This document shows, in pieces, positions 8,194 through 21,209 of a stretch of DNA of 64,000 nucleotides; position 1 is the first letter of the stretch; each line of letters starts with the position of its first letter. This stretch comes from Bagarius yarrelli (taxonomy: Eukaryota; Chordata; Actinopteri; Siluriformes; Sisoridae): positions 185,001 through 249,000 of the forward strand of contig VCAZ01000148.1 of the NCBI GenBank assembly GCA_005784505.1, in the 5' to 3' direction. The translations under genes were made by a program, and so were the position numbers. Below the pieces are notes generated by a model. It ran no database searches and was not told the origin of the DNA. It worked only from the letters and a program-made list of their open reading frames with translations.

Positions 8194-11136
8194 TTAAAAT
8201 ATTTTATTATTCAGCTGCCCGGGATAAAGTTCAAACTCCTTTTCTGCTTCTTCGCTGTATGAATCACCTAAAAGCAGAGGATGGAATCAAAATCAATCCT
8301 GCTGGTCGGTGAAATAATGTCTTAAGTAAAGATATCCAAGTGAAAAGAGGTAGAAGATACCTAAGTGGCATTTATGCAGCCAGATTCGATGGCCGTCGTA
8401 TTTGCAGTTGCAGCGCATGGCGTTATTGGTGAAGTCACTTTCTGCTACCTCGAAATTAGGGTTTAGTATAACCTGTGAGAGAAACAAGCGAACAACATTT
8501 CTGGAGGAAGTCAATGCTAATAAATCTCCTAAGCAAGACCTTTAACCTTTTTAACCTTCCTGGCTCCTTGTATCATGTCAAACTCTAAAAGTCTGTCCAT
8601 TCCTTAGCTAAAATATATGCAAACAAAAGAATTCTACTGTGCTGTAATGTATATGTGACAAAAATGGCTTCTTTTTCTCCCTCTTCTACATCCCTTTATA
8701 TGCTGTGCTGTTGCATTATTATCTGTCAGCCACAAGAGAGCAGTGCAGAACAATATATCTAATGTTTGCCAATTACCTTTTTCCTGCCATTACTGTGGGG
8801 TTCTACGTTCCAGAAAGGTATTTTATAATGTCTGTCTGACGATTATATTTGTAATAAGTAAAAATCTTAGTGTTTACCTGTAGTATGTAGTTTCCAGGAT
8901 TCACATCAGTGATGTCAATCCACTGGCAGTCAATGTCATGTCTATATGTGTCCCAGCATCCAACCGTGATGCCCTGCTCACCAAAGTTGGCACACTCATA
9001 TTGTTTTGAAACACCTGCAATAATAAAGCTCATACATTTTTAGAAACATGTGACATAATAACCGTCTAACCATGTCGGTTATTTGATATAAATTGTGCTG
9101 CCTTTTCTGTTTGTATGCTTGTGATTACAGTCCTAAATTACTCTCATAAAATGCAAAAGCACGCCCAGATGTGCAGCCCAGGGCTTTGCATTTTAAACAC
9201 GCTATAATCATAACCCTTGCCTTACCTTCATTGCAGTCTGTGTCCTCCAGGCAGAAGCTGGCTTTGTGACCATCTGCCACTTTGGTGCCATTGAGATCCA
9301 GCAGGTCGTAATTGGTAAAGATATCCATGCTGTGATAGTGCCTGAAAAAGGTAACACACATATAGTAAGAGCTGCAGGCAAGATTACTGAAAGATTTATT
9401 TCTGTTTTTGCAACTATTTTCTGATATAAAACAAGACTAATTCACTTTAATACCTACTTATGACACATAAAATACATTGAATGCGACCAGATTAATGTTG
9501 TGGTTCGAAGTGTTCTGGGGCAGCACCGTGGCTAGCGGTTAGCACTGTTGCCCAACAGCATGAATTCAATTCAATTCAATTCAGTTTTATTTTTATAGCG
9601 CTTTTTACAATGGTGATTGTCACAAAGCAGCTTTACAATTGAAGAAATTAGAATTAAACATAAATCAGTTTGTCCCTGATGAGCAAGCCGGGGCGACGGT
9701 GGCAAGGAAAAACTCCCTGAGATGAGATAGGAAGAAACCTTGAGAGGAACCAGACTCAACAGGGAACCCATCCTCATTTGGGTGAAAACAGGTAGCGAAG
9801 GATGTAGGTCTCGGGTTCAATTTCCGGGCAGGGGCCTTTCTGTGTGGAGTTTGCCGGTGCTTTTGTGGTTTACTCCCACAGTCCAAAAACATGTATGTTA
9901 GGTTGATTGGTGATTGTAAATTGCTCATAGGGGTGAGTGTGTGTGTGTGTGTGGCCCTGTCTACCCCTTCGCTTCAGCAGATCCCTGTGACCCTAAATTA
10001 GGGAATAAGCGGGTATAGAAGATGAATAAATAAATGAAATGTTCCATGTGTTTTCCAGAAGTTAATTTAAATATTAATAAACTCCATAGGTGAGGATTGA
10101 AATTACGTATAAACACTAAATCCTAGTTTTGCATGTTAATTGATTTTAGGCTTTTCTTTTAAAAAGATAAACATTACCGAAATTCTCCCAGTAAGACTTG
10201 CATGTCTGATCTTTAAAATCGTAACCTTTCATGGCATTAAAGATGAATTTTTCGAATGAAATTCTAAGGTTATCTTTTTTTAAATCATTTTTTCCATTTT
10301 TTGGTATTTACACCATGTGTCTATTCTAGACAGGTTAAATTTCAAGGCGTTTACTTTTATGCTAATACAAATATCAACATATTGTGTTTGTCTTTTCCGT
10401 AACTGTGTCAATTGGATTTGTCTTTAATATGACAATAAGAATTACAGGAATATTATGGACGCTAAGCAGCACTGATTATCTGTGATTTATCTGTTTACAC
10501 ATTTACCTATGGCATTCGTGCCACACCCAGGAATGACGGCTCAAACGGGGACGGAAGTCCGCTTGGCCCACGTTGTGGATCTCAGAGGAGAAGCGAAGGA
10601 GGCGTCTCTGACCGTACGGCCAGTTGGCATTCACTGCAGATTTGGAAAGACAGTTTTCCTCTGCTGCACAGTAGAGCAAATGCAGGGGCCGGTCTTCTAT
10701 GTAAACACTGACCTCCACCAAAGGGGCGTTTAGCACCAAATCCGCTGCCGCTGAGGATCAAAGGGGATAAGAATATGTTTAGTTTTTCATTTCCCCAGCA
10801 AAAAACAACAAAAATCCCGTAATAAATCAGATATTATTATGTAGATGTAAACGCATCACTTATAAACGTATTACTCACAGTCTGTGCAGATAACTCCAGC
10901 AGCAAATGCAGTTCCTGCCCTCTTACAGCTGACTATACTATGGTGCTGACATTGCATTAGAGTCATCTCGTCACCACGACACTTTACCCCACTCATTACC
11001 ATCTCAGTCACGTTACTGCTGTCCCAGTACCAGGTTTCCTTAGTAACAGAAAGGCTGATGCTCATGACAGAGTACAATGAGTTCTTCTGAGATTTTATTT
11101 AATCCTCCATCAGATAGATAGATAGATGGATGGATG

Positions 11137-11207
<71 letters not shown>

Positions 11208-14200
11208 TGATTGATTTATTGATCAATTATGTACACAATTTTTAGATATATTTTGAAACCAGCAAATCTGTAAAATTCACTTACTGAACCTAAATTCAGG
11301 AATGAAAAAGCTGATTTATAGAGCAGTGCTCTGTTATTGTGTTTGCATGCAAGGCATAACCAAGGCCTAGAAGCCAGCATGACTCCATGGCCTCCTAAGT
11401 GCTCCATCTGGAGCCAACCTGTACCGCCAGTCTGCCCTCATGACCTGTTCTGCACTAAAAATACGAACCATGTTCATAGATTCCGACTGCAAGGGAATAT
11501 TACTATAATATTTGGTTCAGCATCATAATAAAATTTATAAATAAACCTTACAATTTAAAATAATGGTTATATATTATGAAGACAAACTATTTTTTTCTTC
11601 TAATTTACAAAGTATTTTAATGTTTTGAATTGTATACACATGTATTACATGCATTAATTTACCTCATCGCGTTTCTGTGGGGCTGCTTAACATTAGTAAT
11701 TCAAGACAGATTCCCGCTCATTTATTTTAATTACCTCTCTATAAACATCACTGAATACCTTAGCATTAAATAGCAGTAAGATGTGGCTTGCTGCCTGCAA
11801 AACTAATAGGAATCTTATCATTTGGGCATAATGAAACTTTTCCTGATAATGAATTTTAATCATAGATTAACAGCATTAGGTTTTAGTGGTGCAAACAGAT
11901 CACAAAACTCAGGATTCAGATCACTTTACGGTTATTGAGTCACGGATCGGATCATTTTTTGGATTGGCAAAAAAAGGGGAAAGACAAATAAAATTTGCTT
12001 TGGATTGATTACAAGAAAACTTACATCAAATAACTTTGGCACCTATGATTTTAGCAAAAGTAAAATAAATTATTTACCACATTTTAAATAAAATGTTTAT
12101 TCCCTAATCATTAAAGTGTAACATGTGTAAAACAACTTAAGACCTGAAAACGGACCTACACTTAAAATGGAATTTTGTTTTATAAAAAAAAGATGAGGAC
12201 GTCTTAGCAGTCACTATGTCACCTGCTGTCATGCATTAACTTGGTTTCTGGCGTTATCTGTGGTCACTGAGATTATTTAAAGTATATAAAAAAATGAATC
12301 CGCAAGCTAAAAAAAGTAGCAATTAATCTGCGGGCCAAGTGCGAGTCGAACCGTGGGTCACCTGCGATAGGTTTGCAGTGCACAAATTATATACAACAAT
12401 CTAGCATCTTCATATTTCTGGCAATCTACTGTCTTTACCTACCAATCATTCTTCACCTAAATGAGTTGAAATATACTGTATGGGCGGATTGGGTACCATA
12501 AATATTGTCCAGTACAATATTGTGCTCTATATTGGTGGAATAAACTAATCTACCTATTTGATAACTTTGAACTATATTGTTTAAATTTTACTTTAAACCT
12601 AATCATACAAAATGCATTCTGAAACCAAGATCCTTAAGTACTGTACATCTAATGTCCTTTAATTTACATGGATTTAGTAGGTTAGATCAAGCAAATAATT
12701 GTCGAATATAATGTCTGATATAATACACATGCTTCTAAAAGTCTGTGAATGCTTACTTTAAGGCCACTGCTGGCATATCCAATTCCCAGCTGCCTGCAAG
12801 CCACCATGGCCTCCCGAGAAGTCCAGTCATCCCCACAGATGAGGCCCCAATCTCCTACAACATCAGCATTAGTGGCCAGAATCTCCACTCGGCCCTCCAA
12901 CTGTGTACGACCTCCACTTAGGCGAATCTGGAATGAGTTAAGAGGAAAAGCAGCATACAGCAAAGAAAACTAAGTCAGTGCAGTCGGGTAGATCATTTAA
13001 AGTCAATAGGTAGAGCTACCATAAAATTTTATGAGCTAATTTCACAGTTAGCATCAATCATAAAGCAGCAATTACATTTTGCTTTTTTACTAAAAGATTT
13101 AATATTCACTAAATGCATCATCTAAATTAAAATTATTGACATTTCAATAAAAATTCATCGATTCAACTTAGTGTATTTTTTTAGAAATCAATATTGTACA
13201 ATAAATATTTTAAATCCCGATAAAAACGTATTTTATAAATAAAAAAAGCGTAACTTAATTGTGCTCTTAGCTGACAACAGAACGTGTGCCGAATCAAAAC
13301 GTTAATTGATAAAAACATTGATTTTAAACCCACATTAGGTAAAAAATGAAGTTCTATGACTCTAAACGTAGAGACTCTGACCATTTTATCAAAGCCCATG
13401 TAAGGGACATTGCACTTGACTGCGGCATCCTCCGTGTGTTTGCACTTTGCCGCTGTGATGTTGTTATAGGGGCAGTCCCACAAGCTCTTCTCATTTCCAC
13501 GGCACCGTACCTCATTCATGTAGATACGTCCTGTACCTATGATCAGGTTACACATTATAACATTTTATGATTAAAAGCAAAGAAAGAAATTATCACACTA
13601 TCAATAATAATGTAAAATAATAAACACAAAATTAACTAACTTTTGGTTGTTTTCACATGCATGCTCTAAAAATGCTCTAAAAATATTCTCAGTATTTTAT
13701 TTAATCATTATTAGTATTCTGTCCATGTGTAAAGTGTTTTGGGTGCTTAGAGTAACCACCTTGGCCCATGGGTGCATCTGACAGAGCCTCTTTAGCGGTA
13801 CCAAAGCCCAGTTCTCTGCATACTACGCTGGCTGACTGCAAGTTCCAGTGATCATCACACACTGTGCCCCACTCAGACCCTTTAAGCACCTCCACTCTGC
13901 CTTCCCCTGTTCTGGCACCACCCTTTAGACGTACATTTGACTAATGTAGAGATGAAGAAATACTTTTGTTATGGTTAAACATGTAATTAGTCTAATGTAA
14001 GAAAAGCAAAGTGTTTATATTAAGTATTTTTCTAGTCAGCAATATGACAGAGATGTTTTTAAAAAATACTACAGCACTTTAGTATTTTTAATACTACTAC
14101 AATACTAAGTGGTAGCTCAGTGGTGAAGGTCATCAAAAATCATGGGATTGATTTCCAGCCCTTAACCTCATCAGATGGATAAAAACTAAATGGATAAGAA

Positions 14201-17200
14201 CAACTACCAAATGTTGAAAATGTTAATCTTTCATAAATGACCCAATTAACTTTTGTCAGAGCTTCAAGAGAAAGTAAAATAACTGCAATAATTAATTATT
14301 TCTGGTTATAATGCCCACTATTACTTTAAAAGCTAACAAGATTTAGCTTACTGCACGGTTTCGCTTGCTCTTTTGCTTTTGATTTTGATGGAACTGAGGT
14401 CCAGGCCAACATTTGACTGCAACAGGGCCTCCATCAGGACAGGGGGTGCTAGTGTTTTTACTGAACACCATGTTACAGGCAGACAGATGGGCTTCATTCC
14501 CACTGCAATCCACAGAGTGAATTCCATACACTCTCCTATGACTAAAGGACAGAAATGACATAGAGATCAAAAAACAAATCAACAACCTATATAATAAAAA
14601 CTCAGAATACCACTTAATTAAATTACATTTTTTACATTTTATTTTTTAATTTTTAATTTTATTTACTGACTGTTAATTGCTATGTATAAGGACACCTGCC
14701 AAATGCTTTATATAAGAAAAATTCAAATGTCTAACTGACTTGATCTTAATGATCTGAGTGATCTGATTGAAATGTCTTTAGGTCCTATAGGCCATTAAGT
14801 AATTTATAAAGGAGTAACAGTACTTTCAAATAAAACAGTACATGACTGGTCTAACTTTCCAAGTTCAATGTAAGCAACCTGGGTTGCCAGATCAACTGAC
14901 CCAGCAACTGACAGAAGTGATCCAGTGTGATACTCTGCATTTTCCGAAAACAGATCATATGGAGCTTAAGTTAACATAAATATTTCTAAGATCTATAGCA
15001 ACAGTGAGACTTTCATTTTAAACACTGTTGGGTGTATTTGCTGTGAAAATTTTTTCCCAAACTTATCGTTCCAGCATGACAAATCACAAAGCTCCTGCCC
15101 TCAATGAAGACATGGAGTGTGATGGTTGAGGTGTAAGAACTCGATTGTCCTGACCTACACAGACTCCTGGCTTTAACCCCACTGAACCCCGTCACTCAAC
15201 AATAATGTCTGATCTCACAAATACTATGTGGAGAATTGTGGAGGTTATTTTAGGAGTAAGAGTGAACCTAAATGTGAAATCGGATGTTCTAAATATACAT
15301 ATGTATGTGCTGGTCATGTGTCTCAGTACTTTTTTCCATAAATTTGATAAAAACTGCCACCTGAGCTTTGTTTTCTATCCCATTTTCACTTTAATCCTTT
15401 TTTCCCCTTTTCATTAGTTCATTCCTGGGCACTTACACACATCTTTCACTCATAAACATGGTCTGTCTAGCACAACACTTTTAGCTTACTTTTTACCATC
15501 TGGTGTGAAACTGCACAGGTGTTTCTGACATCGACTGCAGTTCTAAAAGCATTAAAAAAAAGAGTGAAAGAGTCTAAAGGGAGCAGGTCTACAAAAATAC
15601 TTCCACAAAAGATAGCTAATACTTCTAAACTAGCCTGAGAAAGGTGTAGGCCCAAGTGTCAAATTCTACAGAAACATTTTATATCTCAGAGATATATTTT
15701 ATATGTAGGAAGTGGCGGGGCAGTGGTTAAAGTGTTGGACTGATACCAGAAAGTCCGGGATTCGATTCCCAGCACCACCAAGCCACCACTGTGAGCTCCT
15801 GAGCAAGGCCCTCGATCTCCAATTGCTTAGTTGTATAAAAAAGAGATAGATGTAAGTCACTCTGGATAAAAGGCATCTGCCAAATGCTGTAAATGTATAT
15901 GTGGTCTTACAGATGGACCATACGGATACCCTTCAAATCTTATCTGAACTCTGCCAGGTTTACGATCCATTTTAGTAACTCTCTGAATAAAAGATAGTCT
16001 GGGACAGAACTAGGATTTACATGTTTATGTCTATTATGTGTCGTGTCTGCCAGAGCTTCAATACAAGACATTTTTTCCTTCAGAGAACAGATTTATATTT
16101 ACTGAAGTCAACACAGACATAAACACTCACATATATCTCAAGTTGTATGTTTTAGAATTATAAGATGTGTCCTTTGAGCAGACACTTTTCAGGGCAATGA
16201 ATTTAGATAAACACTTAAGGCTTAATGGCTAAGATTAAAATAACATTTCAAGACTCAAACCTGCAGCTGTAACTCTCGAGCGGCTTCCTGTTTTTCTCAG
16301 GCTTCGTCTATGAGTTCAACACTTCTTATTATTCCTGACATTCATAACCTGTCTCTTTGTCTCTCTATCATGTTTTCTTCAGATTTTTAGGCAGCACCAG
16401 TGAGGAAATTTGGACAAATCTGGAAACTAACAAAAATCAGTTTTAAAAACTGTAAAATAAAACTTATTTTCCACAACATTAGGATACAATTTGTACTAGT
16501 AAAAGTTGCATTGGGTCTAAATCCTACCCCAGTAGTACACGTCATAAGGCAAGAATATACCCTGGATGGGACACCAGTTTATGCACACATTTACCCACCT
16601 CACAACAACTGTTCATCTTGGTTAGGAAGATGCTAAGAGGATACTACCTACTAGGATGCTTAGTAAAGTTGCTGGAAATGGGAGATGGCTTGATTTCAAG
16701 TGTCATCTGATTGTCATAGCGTATAGAGACATTTTTGTGGCAAAAAGAGATCAAAAATCAAAAATGTCCATCTTATACGTTTGGTTTACAACTGTCCTGC
16801 ACAGAGACATCATACTGACCTTTAACTTCATTTAGGCTGAACTACCTCATTAACATGTCCTCAGAAATATTTTTGGATAGAATAAATTCCCTTAGAGACA
16901 CTACAAAATTCTTACCTACAGAAACCAAATTCTTCATAAAGTCTCTTCATAAAGACCCTGGAGAGGGACAATATTCATAGTAATAACTATAGTTTTGGAA
17001 TGGGTGTCCAACAATACATATACACTATATTGCCAAAAAGTTTGTGATCAACGCACCATCAGAATCATACGTGTGTTAAAACATCTTATTTAAGATTTAC
17101 TCTCCATTTTGCTGTTAGATCGAGGTCTACGATTCTATTTAAATGTCCCACTACAATTTGTAGCTTGAATGTGTGATTTGGGTTTATTATGCGTGAGATT

Positions 17201-20200
17201 AGACACTAACATCAGGTAGGGATGTCTGTGGTGCAGCCGGTGTTCCAGTTTATTCCAAAGGTGTTCAGTGGTGTTAAGATCAGGGCTTTGTGCAGAACAC
17301 TCAAGTTTTTGAGTGCTATTCAATTATAACACAGCATGTCTTAATGGAGATTAGAGGCTCTGTGCATTGTCATGCTGGAACAGTGTCTGAGTCTCTTAGT
17401 TCCAGTAAAGGAGTAATGTAATGCTACAACATACAAAAACATTTGAGACAACTCTGTGCTTTCAAATTTGTAGCAGCATTTTGGAGAGAAAGCACATATG
17501 AATCTGATGGTCAGGTGACCACAAACTTTTGGAAATATAGTGTATGTGTGATTGTCAGGTGCCCACATACTTACAAATAAACACCGTGTTCAATATCATA
17601 TAAAGTTGTTTTACAGTAAGGTTTCGAATTCCCGCATGATTAATAACGTCTGCCTGGTCCCATACCTGTGTGTCTTTTTTGTCACTGTTTTGCCCGAGGG
17701 AAACCCCATCATACCACAGACCACACGAGAGTTCTTGTTGCTCCAGCCTATGTTGCAGATGTGAACCCAGTCTTCTTTACTCTTCACCTCCACCACACCC
17801 TCAGTCGTAGGCAACTGGGCACCGACAGAATGCAGGCGAATCTCTTTCAATCTGTTTTCATCCACCTGCATCTAAAACACACAGCTGTATCACTAAGATC
17901 AGCATTTTGTATAAAGCAGCGTGTTCAAAGAGCTTTCTAATAAAAAATAATCCATCTAAAAATCATTAATTCAGTCTTTTGCAGATATTACATTATGTCT
18001 ATGAAGGTGTGAAGCTCAAACTATTTACCATGTGAATCGCGCCGGGGGTGTGGCGGTCTCAGCTTATTACAGGTAATGAAGTGGGACAGAAAAACTGTAC
18101 CTTTCATTGGTTTCATACAGATTACATAAACTCTAAATATTTGTGTTCGATTTAACTCACACCATTTAAAAATAGACATTCTAAGCTTTCTGTAGACATA
18201 TGTTAAATGTTTGTGTGACAATTATTCGCCAAGTTACAGTTTAATGTTGAAGGCATTTCAGAATAGACTCCTCCAAAATAGATGGCACAATGCACATCCT
18301 GACTATTTTATTATATTTTAACTGATGTATAACACTTATCTTTATGACCAAAATCATTTTTAGTGTATTTTGCACTAATATAAAATATGAGCTGGTCTTG
18401 TTGGCATGACCAGTGACCCCATAGGGTTAACTCCCAGGAGGCAATGGTGGGCCAAGACTCACATTCCTCACAATTCCTCACATGTGCAAGTATTTGCTTA
18501 GTACTCCTTGGGAGCAACCGTGCCTCTGGGAGGCCAATCTGACAGAACTGCCTTCATTGGTATGTCAGTCTAGAAATAAACTCTCCAAAACCCCTGGTAG
18601 CCGCTGGTCCGGCTTGTCCAAATTATTGTCCAAATTATATTATGAAATTTTGTTATCATTAAACATCATTTGTTTTGCCTTTTACCTGCAATGAAACAGC
18701 ACCAATCTTCAGTCTGACTCTTTTAAACTGAATGACTTTTTTTAATAAAGAAGATGCTGCCATTGTTTGGCTTGACCCATGTGTGCTTTGCCACCTGTTA
18801 AAGGCTAAATACTTTATGTGATGGCTTTTATATGTCATTTAAATTAGTTCACACAAACACTCCATCTATCTGCTCTCGTCCCTTTGTCAAATTGTAGAAC
18901 CTATTGTGGCCTGCGAATCACAAATGTCCCCACCCTATTAGCCCCTCAAAGATAGATGCATGCAGCATAAAACTGTCCTCCAGGAGAAAATAAACCGCAG
19001 TACGTGCTTTCAGCTCTTGGGGCAGCAACAGGCTAGCAGGAAGGGATTTACATAAGACCTCAGCTATTTTCTAATCCTTTCACTAGCTCTACTTGCAATC
19101 CTCACAATGGGAACTATCTTATAAAAGTCCCTGCGAAAATCTTTTACCATTGTGACAAAACCTGCTTAGCTGTCTTGTCTAATACAATATCACAGACACA
19201 CTTATTTTCTAATATAAGAAGCTGATGCTGCATAACACTTCACCTAACATGTAAACCTAGTATAAAGCCCAATACAATAAAGAGCCTAGAGCCTGACTAC
19301 TGTCCACTGGAGTTTCAGCTTGAAATGAGGCTGTACAATATAGTAACATCTTTATATCTGTTTAACCTTTTTAGTGAAAAACTAAAAGTGTTTTACACAT
19401 CATGAGATTAAATCACAGCCGCCCTAAGCATATATATCAAATCATTTTCTAAAAATGTACTTAATTCTTGACAAACAGTTTTTAGCATGCTATATTCAAC
19501 ATGGACATGTACAAGTTCTAGTAGTTAACTTGCTACAAATGTGGAACCACTGTAAATGATATAAAAGAAATCCAGATGTGAGCTGAGTACATGAGGACAC
19601 ACACACACACACACACACACACAGACTTTGTGGAATCGGTGCCATGGTATGCTTCTCATTGCAAAATAAGTGTTTGAGCGCACATAATTGTTTGTGTGGG
19701 GGTAACTAGGGGTATTTAGACGTCTTGTCAAACAATTCTTGTTGTAAATTATGTTTTTTTTAATGACCCTTGAATTTCTAATATTATAGCCTATCTTTAT
19801 GTGTGAAGTGAAGCCCCCAGGCAGACACTGTGATTCTTATGTGTGAATATGAAGTCACTGTACAGGCAGCCAGACCATAAGAGGCTAATTTCCTGCAGAG
19901 GCTGCGGCAGCTTGCACTAACAGACATAATTCTCCATGCTCTAGTCTACACTCTAAAATGCATCCTGCAGAATTCAGCTACGGAAAGAGGGAAAAGAAGC
20001 ATAGACGAAGATCAGAGGCAAATAATCTTTAACATTTCTCAGTAAAACTTGGAAATAAAAGAAATCGACTGGATTGATTTTTTAAGTTGAGCAAAAAAGC
20101 CTACATGAGGTAATGACAAAGGTAATAATAACAATGGAAAACTGGCTTTTCTGAAGAAAAATCCTCTGTGCTGTTAAATGATGGACTTGCTTTATTAGAC

Positions 20201-21192
20201 CTCATTCTATTGTATTCTTTTTGCACAATCTGAGTCATTACTATAAATACTTTGAATTGCTCAGTTTAGGCAGGATAATTGGTTCCAGCATGAAAGGCAC
20301 ACACACAAAAAAGGCAAAAACCATTTAAATCATCATCTTTCAAATTTAACTTAGGATAACCAACATCTACACTACGTCTATTGCTCGAATTAAATGTGAA
20401 AATAGATGTAAAAAAAAATGAGTTTAAATGTAATTGTCTCAGATTTTATGTAGACTTTTCAGTCTGGGAAATTTAATTAAAGCTCTTATGTATTAAAGCT
20501 CGAACGCCTGTTTTCCCTTTTGTCATATTTAGATTACCTCAATAATGTTGTCTTCCAAAAATCCAGGAAGTCTCTTATCTTTACAGATGACCCCTGCATC
20601 CTCTTCATGAGTACAGTCACTGTTGCCCCACCCTCGAGACACACAATTCTCAATGCTGCTTTCAGAGCTTGTGCAAATCAGGTTATCCAGCCATATCTTA
20701 CCTACAGAAACAGTCAGGTGGAGCATGGTTAATAAGCATGCTATTACTGCAAAACACAAACATACTGGCTTGTTTTCTGTTTAGGTAGTCAGGATTTTAT
20801 TCCTCTGGAATTTTAAAGAATATGTCTTTGCACTTAAACAAAAATTTGCAATGCAAATAGTGTTTGTTACATGCAAAATAACAAAGGAAACAAAACCAAC
20901 TGTTATACTAACCTGTTCCTGCTCCATACTTGGCACTATGTGACCAGCTGATAGCATTTACGAATCCTAAGTGGTGACAAAGCACATGGGCATTAGTCAG
21001 AGTAAAGTCATCATCACAGATTGTCCCCCACTCGCCGTTATAGAAGATTTCCACCCGGCCCTCGTTGTGTTTACGTGGGTAGCCAGCAAGACGGAACTTC
21101 AGTTTGCCAGCTTGAGGAGTTACAGTCTGACACAAGCAGGATGGGAGCCATATACAACCCAGTGTCAGCAATATATCCCAAACCTTCATCAT
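8194..21192 (-). CDS. loxl3: Lysyl oxidase-like 3 (LOXL3), complete
   Basis: LOXL3 is a secreted copper-dependent amine oxidase that oxidises lysines in collagen and elastin for cross-linking. Coding exons, in transcript order: 21192-20913, 20701-20538, 17871-17666, 14541-14352, 13940-13760, 13536-13382, 12927-12757, 11038-10879, 10750-10507, 9341-9226, 9014-8878, 8472-8361, 8267-8194. All borders are GT-AG and phases agree; the total is 2190 nt, 729 aa. The order is signal peptide (about 1-21), four SRCR domains (exons 1-2, 3-4, 5-6, 7-8), then the LOX domain. Copper ligands H583, H585 and H587 and the LTQ cofactor pair K610/Y646 are present by alignment to LOXL2. The C-terminus (YPGQLNNKIF) and the phrases YIEDRPLHLLYCAAEENCL and WPYGQRRLLRFSSEIHN fit LOXL3 better than LOXL2 or LOXL4. 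KSKR lies between SRCR2 and SRCR3. Which fish paralogue this is (a or b) is not decided. Confidence 0.95.
9517..10040 (+). repeat. Family B SINE split by another inserted repeat, in loxl3 intron 9
   Basis: The family B head GCAGCACCGTGGCTAGCGG and TTAGCACTGTTGCCCAACAG is at 9520-9560. The SINE resumes near 9795 with GTAGGTCTCGGGTTC (a tRNA B-box-like block) and runs to GGGAATAAGCGGGTATAGAA near 10020. The inserted piece, about 9562-9795, starts with an ATTCAATTCAATTC run, has TTTTATAGCGCTTTTTACAA and ends in a CTCATTTGGGTGAAAACAGG block. The same inserted family occurs in diverged form at 52440-52640. Confidence 0.75.
11112..11216. repeat. GATA/GATG microsatellite in loxl3 intron 7
   Basis: About 26 tandem tetranucleotides, mainly GATA with an internal GATG stretch, lie just upstream (in transcript sense) of loxl3 exon 8. 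Confidence 0.9.
11880..12680. other. loxl3 intron 7 remainder with a probable dispersed repeat
   Basis: No exon is seen here. The stretch 11885-12000 (GTCACGGATCGGATCATTTT, then AAAAAGGGGAAAGAC) resembles a repeat common in fish genomes, and 12325-12365 is a diverged further part. The rest is AT-rich without recognisable structure. Confidence 0.4.
14730..14840 (+). repeat. Fragment of a dispersed repeat, second copy at 23565-23740
   Basis: The run TTTAGGTCCTATAGGCCATT and the following AATTTATAAAGGAGTAACAG also occur at about 23627-23672. The two copies, 9 kb apart, lie in loxl3 intron 3 and upstream of the gene. It is probably a retroelement piece; the family was not identified. Confidence 0.6.
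15706..15900 (+). repeat. tRNA-derived SINE, family A, in loxl3 intron 3
   Basis: A tRNA-like head (GCAGTGGTTAAAGTGTTGGA) and B-box-like GGGATTCGATTCCCAGCACC are followed by GCAAGGCCCTCGATCTCCAA, then the LINE-like tail CTCTGGATAAAAGGCATCTG and CCAAATGCTGTAAATGTA. This is a good reference copy for the other family A elements in the window. Confidence 0.85.
17023..17542 (-). mobile_element. Degenerate Tc1/mariner-like element
   Basis: The ends are inverted repeats: CACTATATTGCCAAAAAGTT on the left and CACAAACTTTTGGAAATATA near the right, running to ATAGTG. TA dinucleotides flank both sides (17021-17022 and 17543-17544), as Tc1/mariner insertion gives. On the minus strand about 17323-17135 reads SPDLNTTEHLWNKLEHRLHH, the region around the last catalytic acidic residue of Tc1-family transposases. 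The rest of the transposase is missing or shifted, so the copy is dead. It sits in loxl3 intron 3 just beyond exon 3. Confidence 0.8.
17880..20530. other. loxl3 intron 2
   Basis: This 2.67-kb intron lies between exon 2 (ends 20538) and exon 3 (starts 17871). It holds an AC dinucleotide run at 19596-19623 and otherwise AT-rich sequence in which I recognise no gene or element. Confidence 0.6.
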
Positions 21193-21202
21193 GGTCTAAT
21201 GT
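21193..21202 (-). promoter_or_regulatory. loxl3 5' UTR tail and splice acceptor before the start codon
   Basis: On the minus strand TTTCTATTTCAG ends at 21203, leaving only 10 nt before the ATG. This strong acceptor implies at least one noncoding exon upstream, probably between about 21.8 and 22.8 kb. Its position is not determined; AAACAAAG/GTAGGAAG near 22700 is one possible donor. The Met-Met start at 21192 is chosen because it opens directly on the signal peptide. Confidence 0.55.
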
Positions 21203-21209
21203 CTGAAAT

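Noticed and set aside
10482..10733. 83-codon plus-strand frame
   Set aside because: Antisense shadow of loxl3 exon 9 (catalytic domain).
15706..15800. tRNA-like sequences with A- and B-box motifs (this and many similar sites)
   Set aside because: Each is the head of a full SINE with a LINE-type tail and lacks a foldable acceptor stem and complete cloverleaf; they are not tRNA genes.
20520..20732. 70-codon plus-strand frame
   Set aside because: Antisense shadow of loxl3 exon 2 (SRCR1).
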